21,761 bases of DNA from Longimonas sp040409695 (GTDB taxonomy: Bacteria; Bacteroidota; Rhodothermia; Rhodothermales; Salinibacteraceae): NCBI RefSeq assembly GCF_040409695.1, contig NZ_JARWGJ010000198.1, forward strand, positions 1-21,761. The letters are read 5' to 3'. The stretch's first letter is position 1; each line of letters begins with the position of its first letter. Below, piece by piece: positions 1 through 5,189 of this stretch. The notes under the pieces are model-generated. The model saw only the letters and a list, made by a program, of their open reading frames with translations, was not told the origin of the DNA and did not search any database. Position numbers and translations under genes: made by a program.

Positions 1-90
1 GCCTCAAAGGTGCGTTCCTACTCCGGTTTGCTTGTTCATGTCTTCGGACGGCTTACTGCTGCCGTGCTCATCCTCGCGCTCAACCCCTGA
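1..90 (+). CDS. C-terminal fragment of a probable transposase (IS982/IS4-like), cut by the window edge
   Basis: An open frame enters from the left edge and stops at TGA 88-90, giving 29 residues. It contains SGLLVHVFGRLTAAVLILAL followed by NP. A Gly-Leu/Phe, then Arg-Leu, then a hydrophobic stretch ending in Leu-Asn resembles the C-terminal helix of many IS982- and IS4/IS5-type transposases as I remember them. This is a weak similarity judged by eye. The catalytic part lies outside the window, so activity cannot be judged. No terminal inverted repeat was recognised downstream. It could instead be the end of a small membrane protein. Confidence 0.35.
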   Translation, partial: ASKVRSYSGLLVHVFGRLTAAVLILALNP

Positions 91-375
91 TTCGCATATA
101 ACATAGTACATGTCATCGTAACGTAATGCAAGAAGGTGAGTCTCTTTTTTGTAATACTACCCTGTGCGTAGCAACCTGTGTGATGTGTAGTATGCACAGC
201 AGCGCAATTTCAGGCGATAAAGAAACGTGCCGGTGGCCCGACCGGGGATATCCGGCGATGCAGATACAGATATATGAAGGCACCGCTCGTCCAAAACATG
301 TCTTCATTAGAGGACGGACTGAGCGGAGGGGCGTCACGTAAGGATATGCATGCTGAAAGATGTGCCTGCCATCAA
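91..375. other. Non-coding stretch with no recognised gene
   Basis: Between the left-edge reading frame and the tRNA terminator there are 285 bases without a convincing gene. Two short open frames of about 70 codons overlap on opposite strands (113-337 minus, 126-341 plus). Neither has recognisable protein character. A small inverted repeat, CCGGT at 230-234 and ACCGG at 241-245, is the only structure seen. If the left fragment is a transposase, part of this stretch may be the flank of an insertion sequence, but I cannot define its end. Confidence 0.5.
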
Positions 376-411
376 CAAAAAAAGCGCCTCAACGTGCAGG
401 TCAAGGCGCTT
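376..411 (-). terminator. Intrinsic terminator of the tRNA-His/tRNA-Glu unit
   Basis: On the minus strand, directly after tRNA-Glu, AGCGCCT (404-410) pairs with AGGCGCT (383-389) around a 14-nt loop. A run of seven T follows (377-383 read on the minus strand). Stem plus T-tract is the classic rho-independent form, and its position just 3' of the tRNA pair fits. Confidence 0.85.
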
Positions 412-413
412 TC

Positions 414-491
414 TGGTACCGCGTACGGGATTCGAACCCGTGTTACCGCCGTGAAAGGGCGGCGTCCTAGACCAGACTAGACGAACGCGGC
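414..491 (-). tRNA. tRNA-Glu (anticodon TTC)
   Basis: The minus strand folds as a cloverleaf. The acceptor GCCGCGT pairs with ACGCGGT, with one G-U pair at the end. The anticodon arm is CCGCC-CTTTCAC-GGCGG with anticodon TTC. The T arm contains GGGTTCGAATCCC. The discriminator base is A at 417, and CCA appears to be encoded at 414-416. It lies 15 nt downstream of tRNA-His and just upstream of the terminator, so the two are probably one transcript. Confidence 0.96.
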
Positions 492-506
492 ATCTTAATA
501 TGTGAG

Positions 507-581
507 GGTGACCGGAGGGATTTGAACCCTCGGCCTCCAGGACCACAACCTGGCGCTCTAACCAACTGAGCTACGATCACC
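507..581 (-). tRNA. tRNA-His (anticodon GTG)
   Basis: The minus strand gives an anticodon arm CCAGG-TTGTGGT-CCTGG (anticodon GTG) and a T arm with GGGTTCAAATCCC. The acceptor is GTGATCG/CGGTCAC with one G-U pair. The extra 5' G (position 581) opposite discriminator C (507) is the tRNA-His identity feature read by HisRS. CCA is not encoded here, unlike the neighbouring tRNA-Glu. Confidence 0.96.
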
Positions 582-603
582 ATGTTGCACTCACGGAGTA
601 AAC

Positions 604-632
604 ACGATACAAGGCCCTTTGCTTTTTTGCAA
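604..632 (-). promoter_or_regulatory. Candidate sigma70-like promoter for the tRNA pair
   Basis: Read on the minus strand, TTGCAA (627-632) and TATCGT (604-609) are separated by 17 bases. They lie about 22 bases upstream of tRNA-His. Spacing and placement are right, and the hexamers match the general consensus at 4 of 6 and 4 of 6 positions. This is a pattern call only. Confidence 0.5.
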
Positions 633-800
633 GGCGCTTACCGTGAAGCCGCTGTGCATTGCTTTTTAAGCTATCGTACAGCTTGAGTATTCAAACTTTC
701 CGAGGCTCGTCTCAGCGCAGCAAGCTCTCCGTTAAGGCATACACATTGACGCTGCCCCCCTATCGGTGTTCCAGGTTCACGAATCACTCATAGGAAGCTG

Positions 801-1274
801 TCATGAAGCATCGAGCTGTGCGTTAACGTCGACCATCTCGATCGCTGCAAGTGCAGCCTCTTCGCCCTTGTTTCCAGCTTTCGTGCCGGCCCGTTCAATC
901 GCCTGCTCAATTGTGTCCGTCGTAATCACCCCGAAGATTACAGGGACTCCAGTGTCTACGGAGACGGTCATATTTCCACTGGTTACCCCCGAGCACACAT
1001 AATCGAAGTGAGGCGTGGCTCCACGGATAACCGCTCCAAGCGTAATAATGGCGTCGTATTGCCCGGAGGTTGCCATTTTTTTGGCAAGCACCGGTATTTC
1101 AAGTGCTCCTGGGCAGTAGGCCACAGTCGTTTCGCTGACATCGGCTCCGTGCCGACGTAAGGCACCGAGCGCGCCCTCAAGAAGCTGCTCTGTAATGAGC
1201 TCGTTGAAGCGGCTTACGATGATTCCAAAGTTAGCGTCTTCAACGATGTGGCGTCCTTCGATGCGGTTGGGCAT
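801..1274 (-). CDS. ribH: 6,7-dimethyl-8-ribityllumazine synthase
   Basis: 157 residues, the usual family length. The enzyme condenses 5-amino-6-ribitylamino-uracil with 3,4-dihydroxy-2-butanone-4-phosphate in the penultimate step of riboflavin synthesis, in the cytosol, usually as a 60-mer or pentamer. Family landmarks are in order: VSRFNELITEQLLEGAL near the N-terminus, PGALEIPV around residue 55, LGAVIRGATPHFDYV with the catalytic-region His, and ERAGTKAGNKGEEAA near the C-terminus. PGAFEIP is commoner; here the Phe is Leu. The gene lies 39 bp downstream of the PHP gene on the same strand and may share its transcript. No other riboflavin gene or FMN riboswitch is visible in the window. No clear terminator follows it. 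Confidence 0.97.
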   Translation of the reverse strand: MPNRIEGRHIVEDANFGIIVSRFNELITEQLLEGALGALRRHGADVSETTVAYCPGALEIPVLAKKMATSGQYDAIITLGAVIRGATPHFDYVCSGVTSGNMTVSVDTGVPVIFGVITTDTIEQAIERAGTKAGNKGEEAALAAIEMVDVNAQLDAS

Positions 1275-1313
1275 ATTGTATGCAGCTGATGGTCGACAAG
1301 AATGCAGAAGCTG

Positions 1314-2132
1314 TTACGTGCAGGCTGATGCGATTCGTTCCCAGGCGCGTCGCGAAAGTCCGATGCGCCCCGGATACCGATGCTCGGTCAGCGGACCATG
1401 AAAGTCGGATCCGCCGGTCACGTGCAGCTCGTGCGACCGGGCCCGATTCCGGTAGTAAGCTTCGAGCGAGGCGTCGTGGGAGGGGTGTACGCATTCAAGT
1501 GCATCGAGACCCGCTTTGATCATGCCGCGGAGCACGGTGCCTGGCAGCCAGTGCCCCGGATGCGCAATCGATGCCACGCCTCCAGCAGCCTGTATCTGAT
1601 GCATCACGGCAACTGCATCAACAGTTGGCAGAGGCACATAGCCCGGCCCCCCGTCGCCCAGGTACCGCTCAAACGCCTCGTTAACCGTATCCACCGCCCC
1701 TGCCTGCTTTAAGGCCGCCGCAATGTGCGGACGCGCGACAATCTCTTCAGGGACTTGCTCGGTTACGTCCTCCCAGGAGATAGATAGGCCGCACTTCTCG
1801 CGGAGACGCTGCACGATTGCCTGTGCCCGGGTGCGTCGGGCTGTTTTGTAATCATCAAAATGACGACGCAGCGCCGCGTCGTTCGGGTCGATGCCATATC
1901 CGAGCAGGTGCAGCCCGTGCCCTTTAAAATGCACCGTGCACTCGACCCCTGCCACAACGGTGAGCGACGTCGACGCGGCCGCTTTCTGGGCAGCCTCTAT
2001 CCCGGCAACGGTGTCGTGGTCTGTAACGGCCAGCACCTCTATCCCTGCATCACAGGCGGCTGCCACCAGTTCGTCAGGAGCAAGCCGTCCATCTGAAGCG
2101 GTGGTGTGGGCATGCAGGTCGGCGTAAATCAT
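1314..2132 (-). CDS. PHP-domain phosphoesterase (TrpH/YciV, RNase AM-like)
   Basis: 272 residues. The N-terminus ADLHAHTTASDG supplies the first His-x-His metal ligands (H7, H9). VTDHDTVAG (D38, H39) is the second PHP motif. Later motifs are GVECTVHF (E64), SIAHPGHW and GGSDFHGP, so all expected metal ligands are present and the enzyme should be active. In this subfamily E. coli YciV is RNase AM, a 5'-3' exonuclease that matures rRNA 5' ends. Others are called 3',5'-nucleoside bisphosphate phosphatases. Which substrate applies here is not shown by sequence. It is the first gene of a likely two-gene unit with ribH and is divergent from the HIT gene. Confidence 0.9.
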   Translation of the reverse strand: MIYADLHAHTTASDGRLAPDELVAAACDAGIEVLAVTDHDTVAGIEAAQKAAASTSLTVVAGVECTVHFKGHGLHLLGYGIDPNDAALRRHFDDYKTARRTRAQAIVQRLREKCGLSISWEDVTEQVPEEIVARPHIAAALKQAGAVDTVNEAFERYLGDGGPGYVPLPTVDAVAVMHQIQAAGGVASIAHPGHWLPGTVLRGMIKAGLDALECVHPSHDASLEAYYRNRARSHELHVTGGSDFHGPLTEHRYPGRIGLSRRAWERIASACT

Positions 2133-2243
2133 ACGGATGCGGAGCGCAGGGCGGAGAAAACGGGGACGTTCGCATCCCCCTGAACCGTACCCTACTGACG
2201 AAGTTTACCTCTGTGGTTTTTTCTCACTGAGTTTCTTCTTTGT

Positions 2244-2753
2244 ATGGACCGGCTTTGGAGCCCCTGGCGCGCCGCGTATGTTGAGAATGCAAATGATCGT
2301 CCAGATCTGGATGCGGATGAGTCTATCTTCTCGCATCTGGTACGCCAGGATAACGACCGCGAGAATCTGATTCTATGGCGTGGCGAGCAGGTATTCGTCA
2401 TTATGAACCTGCACCCATACAACAACGGCCACCTGCTCATCTTGCCGTACCGGGTTGTTGCTGAATACGATGCCTTGACAGATGCCGAACGAAGTGCGCT
2501 TGCACAGGCGGCCAACCGGTGCGTGAAGTGGCTCCGCAAGGCGCTTCACCCCGAAGGATTTAACATGGGGATCAATGTAGGACGTGCCGCCGGGGCCGGC
2601 ATCCCGGAGCATCTGCATATGCATGTAGTGCCGCGCTGGAGCGGAGATACGAACTTTATGCCCACGACCGGGCAGACGAAAGTGATCCCTGAGTCGCTCA
2701 ACGATACGTATGCAAAGATCCGCGCCGTCATCGAGGCAGACCCGGATGCCTGA
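2244..2753 (+). CDS. HIT-family protein, Ap4A phosphorylase-like
   Basis: 169 residues. The signature EHLHMHVVPRW carries the His triad (H123, H125, H127), where the central His acts as nucleophile on a nucleotide phosphate. The N-terminus MDRLWSPWRAAYV, the central NLHPYNNGHLLILPYR and GFNMGINVG resemble the mycobacterial Ap4A phosphorylase subgroup rather than short HinT proteins. The likely role is cleavage of diadenosine polyphosphates or a related dinucleotide, in the cytosol. The subgroup call rests on remembered similarity. DUF72 follows 70 bp later on the same strand, with a small hairpin between them. No good promoter was identified in the 111-bp divergent gap. Confidence 0.92.
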   Translation: MDRLWSPWRAAYVENANDRPDLDADESIFSHLVRQDNDRENLILWRGEQVFVIMNLHPYNNGHLLILPYRVVAEYDALTDAERSALAQAANRCVKWLRKALHPEGFNMGINVGRAAGAGIPEHLHMHVVPRWSGDTNFMPTTGQTKVIPESLNDTYAKIRAVIEADPDA

Positions 2754-2755
2754 TT

Positions 2756-2774
2756 TGTACCGATAGCTGGTACA
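2756..2774 (+). other. Small stem-loop after the HIT gene
   Basis: TGTACC (2756-2761) and GGTACA (2769-2774) form a perfect 6-bp stem with a 7-nt loop, three bases after the HIT stop codon. The following sequence is only moderately T-rich, so it may be a weak terminator or an mRNA end-protecting structure. Confidence 0.4.
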
Positions 2775-2823
2775 GGTTCTTAATTTTCCTACCGTTTGCT
2801 TCATTCAACCGATACGTCCGACT

Positions 2824-3870
2824 ATGTCTGACGCCTCTCTCGATGTACTTCGCGATCAAGCCGATGCGTACGTCTTCCACCATGTGCACCCTCGTGTCCG
2901 ATTTGGGACCGCCAGCGATCGGTACGCAGGCTGGATCGGCCAGGTGTATCCTGAGGAGGCTGCTTCGGAAACGACCTCGCAGTCGCGCACCCTTGGCGGC
3001 GAGTCTTACACCATCGACAAGGTCCCGATCTCCTATGCGCCGCACTACTTCGATCATTTCTCGGTGCTGGAGATCGACTTCACGTTCTATCATCCCTTGC
3101 ACGACGCAGGAGAGCCCACGCGCACGTTTCACACGCTGAAGCGTTATGCCGACGCGGCCCCCGGGAGTGCGCGGTTCTTGCTCAAGGCCCCTCAGCGATT
3201 CAGCGCACGCACGCTTCGCTCCAACACCAGCAACGGACCCCGATACACGACAAACGCCGACTATCTCGATGCGGAGGCATATGTAGATACGTTCCTGGAC
3301 CCTGCCCGTACGCTCCTTGATAATCGCCTGGCTGGCATTATTTTTCAGCAGGAGTATCAGCGCAAGCGCGACAGCCCGCCGCCCCATGCCTTTGCAGAAG
3401 AGCTTGATTCGTTTTTCAGCGCGGTACCTACCGAGATCCCCACGCACCTCGAAATACGCTCTGGTCATCTCTTGCAGCCTGTCTACTTTGACTGGCTTAA
3501 CACCCGCGGTCTCGGACATGTCTTCAGTCACTGGAACTGGCTTCCCATGATCCGCGAACAGTGGAATCGCTGTGGTGGACGCTTTACGCAGGGCAACAGC
3601 ACGGTTGTAAGTCGCCTTCTCACGCCGCGCGACATGCCCTATGCCGAGGCATTCAAACACGCCTATCCGTTCGACAAGCCCGCGCCAGCCCTCTCTGAAA
3701 CCAGACAGGCCCGCGACATGGTGCTCGATGCCACCGCGTTGGCTTTTCAGGCGGAGCAGCAAGATACCACCCTCTACCTCATTGCCAATAACCGAGCCTG
3801 GGGAAACGCGCCCGACCTGGCACGCACCGTTGCGCATCGCATTTTGGATGAGCGAGAAAAGCGATCATGA
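2824..3870 (+). CDS. DUF72 (YecE-like) family protein
   Basis: 348 residues, longer than the roughly 240-270 of typical YecE proteins. Family landmarks are in order: RFGTASDRYAGWIGQVYP near residue 25, LEIDFTFYHP around residue 80, RFLLKAPQRFSA, and a C-terminal LYLIANNRAWGNAPDLAR equivalent to the usual nN-x-x-G-x-A-p block. DUF72 adopts a TIM-barrel-like fold with unproven biochemical function, so none is assigned. A long open frame on the opposite strand (2728-3837) is a by-product of codon bias. The gene is probably co-transcribed with the HIT gene. Its TGA stop lies 71 bp from the convergent ruvX stop, and no strong terminator was seen in between. Confidence 0.9.
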   Translation: MSDASLDVLRDQADAYVFHHVHPRVRFGTASDRYAGWIGQVYPEEAASETTSQSRTLGGESYTIDKVPISYAPHYFDHFSVLEIDFTFYHPLHDAGEPTRTFHTLKRYADAAPGSARFLLKAPQRFSARTLRSNTSNGPRYTTNADYLDAEAYVDTFLDPARTLLDNRLAGIIFQQEYQRKRDSPPPHAFAEELDSFFSAVPTEIPTHLEIRSGHLLQPVYFDWLNTRGLGHVFSHWNWLPMIREQWNRCGGRFTQGNSTVVSRLLTPRDMPYAEAFKHAYPFDKPAPALSETRQARDMVLDATALAFQAEQQDTTLYLIANNRAWGNAPDLARTVAHRILDEREKRS

Positions 3871-3941
3871 GATGCGTAGCTGCAGCGACGACCTTGGTGC
3901 ACCGTATACCTCTCGCCCGTCTTTTCTATTCGTACGTCCTA

Positions 3942-4361
3942 TTACTCATCAAGGAAGTGTTGCAAGATAAGAGCCGCCGCTGCCGCATCCACCCGGCCCT
4001 TGTCATGCCGACCGGGCTGTCGTACCCCCGCGTCGCTGAGTGCCTGCTGGGCAAGCTCTGATGTGTTGCGTTCGTCGCGTTTATCGACAGGCACCGAGGG
4101 CAGCGCCTCCCGAATCGCATCGATACACTTCTGTACAGTCTCAGTCATTGCTCCAGCGGTACCATCTGGCTTCAGGGGCCAGCCGATGACAATGCGTGCA
4201 ATCCCGTGCTTGCTATGGATGGCTTGCAGCTCATCTACAAGCGCTGGGGGAGACACCGTGCGATGTGGACGTGCCACCATGTGGAGCGGATCTGAGAGCG
4301 CAATTCCTACTCGCTTGGTGCCGTAATCGATGCCAACAAGACGTGGAGGGGTTTCAAGCAC
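3942..4361 (-). CDS. ruvX: Putative pre-16S rRNA nuclease / Holliday-junction resolvase-like YqgF
   Basis: RNase H-fold protein. RLVGIDYGTKRVGIALSD contains the first catalytic Asp. VIGWPLKPDGTAG, DKRDERNTSELAQQAL (second acidic motif, usually DERLT) and KGRVDAAAAALILQHFLDE (final Asp) follow. Known roles of the family are processing of the 16S rRNA 5' end and Holliday-junction-like activity. The open frame runs up to 4484, but those extra 41 residues are not family-like. I chose the GTG at 4359-4361, giving 139 residues, the normal length. A TTG two codons upstream is an alternative. No Shine-Dalgarno precedes either. Confidence 0.9.
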   Translation of the reverse strand: MLETPPRLVGIDYGTKRVGIALSDPLHMVARPHRTVSPPALVDELQAIHSKHGIARIVIGWPLKPDGTAGAMTETVQKCIDAIREALPSVPVDKRDERNTSELAQQALSDAGVRQPGRHDKGRVDAAAAALILQHFLDE

Positions 4362-4387
4362 GGTGTTCAAGCACAGTGGTGCAGGGC

Positions 4388-4393
4388 TATAAT
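4388..4393 (+). promoter_or_regulatory. Perfect TATAAT -10-like box upstream of the small Met-rich frame
   Basis: TATAAT occurs on the plus strand 22 bases before the ATG at 4415. The matching -35 position holds only TTCAAG or GTTCAA, a poor match. It overlaps the region just upstream of ruvX, so it could be chance. Confidence 0.25.
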
Positions 4394-4414
4394 CGGACGT
4401 AGCTGGAACGCGGT

Positions 4415-4531
4415 ATGACCACGTTGGCGGAAAGCTTCGCAACGCAGATGGCCGACACAGTGTCCACAGTGAACATGTTGCCAATGAACATGGTGCTAAT
4501 GAACATGATGCAGCAAGTCCAGGCGCGCTGA
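4415..4531 (+). CDS. Possible small Met-rich peptide (38 residues), hypothetical
   Basis: ATG 4415 to TGA 4529-4531 encodes 38 residues starting MTTLAESFATQMADTVSTV. The C-terminal half holds three pentads of the form VNMLP, MNMVL, MNMMQ, produced by three imperfect 15-bp DNA repeats that keep the frame. A TATAAT box lies 22 bp upstream. Eight of 38 residues are Met. Against it: no Shine-Dalgarno better than GGA, no known family, a repeat-built sequence, and a position in a gap between two minus-strand genes. It is divergent from ruvX. I list it as a candidate only. Confidence 0.2.
   Translation: MTTLAESFATQMADTVSTVNMLPMNMVLMNMMQQVQAR
4469..4513. repeat. Three imperfect 15-bp tandem repeats
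   Basis: Units GTGAACATGTTGCCA (4469-4483), ATGAACATGGTGCTA (4484-4498) and ATGAACATGATGCAG (4499-4513) share TGAACATG and differ at a few places. The period is a multiple of three and falls in frame with the small plus-strand reading frame. Confidence 0.85.
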
Positions 4532-4572
4532 TAGTACCAATCTCATAGTACCAATCTCATAGTACCAATCTC
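4531..4572. repeat. Three perfect 14-bp tandem repeats
   Basis: ATAGTACCAATCTC occurs three times head to tail (4531-4544, 4545-4558, 4559-4572) with no mismatch. It starts 18 bp after the neighbouring 15-bp tract. Perfect copies suggest recent slippage expansion. The tract lies between the HU and ruvX genes. A short hairpin, GTGTC (4578-4582) with GACAC (4587-4591), follows. Confidence 0.95.
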
Positions 4573-4677
4573 TTGGCGTGTCTGTAGACACTACATGACT
4601 TGGGTATCAGGTTGGAACCACACTGCCTGCTATCACCGACCAGCGTGCTCCTGAGCGTAATCTTGTAGGCTACCGTC

Positions 4678-5052
4678 CTACTCATCGTCGTCGAGGTGTT
4701 TATCGGCACTGCCTTCTGGAATTTCGTACCCCAGTTCATGCAGCGGAGTCTGCAGCACCTCGCGGATGCGTTTGCCTGGACGGAAGTGGGTCTTTCGGCG
4801 GCTGTGTACGAACACAGTCTCGTTGGTTTTGGGATTGCGTGCCTTGGGCTTTGCTTTTGTTTTCTTTACCTCAAACACGCCAAAGTCGCGCAGCTCGATG
4901 CGCACCTCGGGGTCAGCTTCGAGGAGGAAGTCGCCCATCGCGTCGAGCACCGCGTTGACCCACGGCTCGCTCTTATAAACGGGGGTATCCATCTCCTGCG
5001 CAACACGGCGCGCAATATCTTTCTTTGTGATGGTTTCAGTACGTTCTGCCAT
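4678..5052 (-). CDS. HU/IHF-family nucleoid DNA-binding protein with acidic tail
   Basis: 124 residues against about 90 for classic HU. The N-terminal part (residues 8-45) has the helical dimerisation pattern beginning TKKDIARRVAQEM. RIELRDFGVFEVKKTKAK starts the beta arms, and RNP at residues 72-74 is the DNA-intercalating proline tip. The core ends near HFRPGKRIREVL (residue 100). The last 24 residues, ending in DDDE, are an acidic extension. HU proteins bend DNA as dimers in the nucleoid. Whether this one is HU or a more specialised paralogue is not decidable here. It lies between rel and ruvX on the same strand, with its own long flanks. Confidence 0.93.
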   Translation of the reverse strand: MAERTETITKKDIARRVAQEMDTPVYKSEPWVNAVLDAMGDFLLEADPEVRIELRDFGVFEVKKTKAKPKARNPKTNETVFVHSRRKTHFRPGKRIREVLQTPLHELGYEIPEGSADKHLDDDE

Positions 5053-5153
5053 GGTACCAACGTAGCTTATGAGACTGAATCGATGAGTTGGACTAACATA
5101 CTGCGGGCCGAATGCCTGTTACGTGAAGCTACGCAGTGCAGGCGCATCACTAT

Positions 5154-5189
5154 TCAAGTAAGCTATTCTTCTCAAGTAAGCTATTCTTC
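5154..5189. repeat. Perfect 18-bp tandem duplication over the rel stop codon
   Basis: TCAAGTAAGCTATTCTTC occurs twice in tandem (5154-5171 and 5172-5189). On the minus strand the second copy contains the last two Glu codons and TAG stop of rel. Because 18 is a multiple of three, the frame past the stop meets TGA, TAG and TGA again. Confidence 0.97.

Noticed and set aside
113..341. Two overlapping frames of about 70 codons on opposite strands
   Set aside because: No family similarity, no ribosome-binding signal, and mutual overlap; probably chance in a non-coding stretch.
663..690. AAGCT/AGCTT hairpin downstream of ribH as a terminator
   Set aside because: The stem is only 5 bp and no T-tract follows it on the minus strand.
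2728..3837. 369-codon open frame on the minus strand
   Set aside because: It lies antisense to the clear DUF72 gene over its whole length and has no family character. Long antisense frames are expected from the codon bias.
4362..4484. N-terminal extension of ruvX to an ATG at 4484
   Set aside because: The added 41 residues are not family-like, and the GTG at 4359-4361 gives the usual length.
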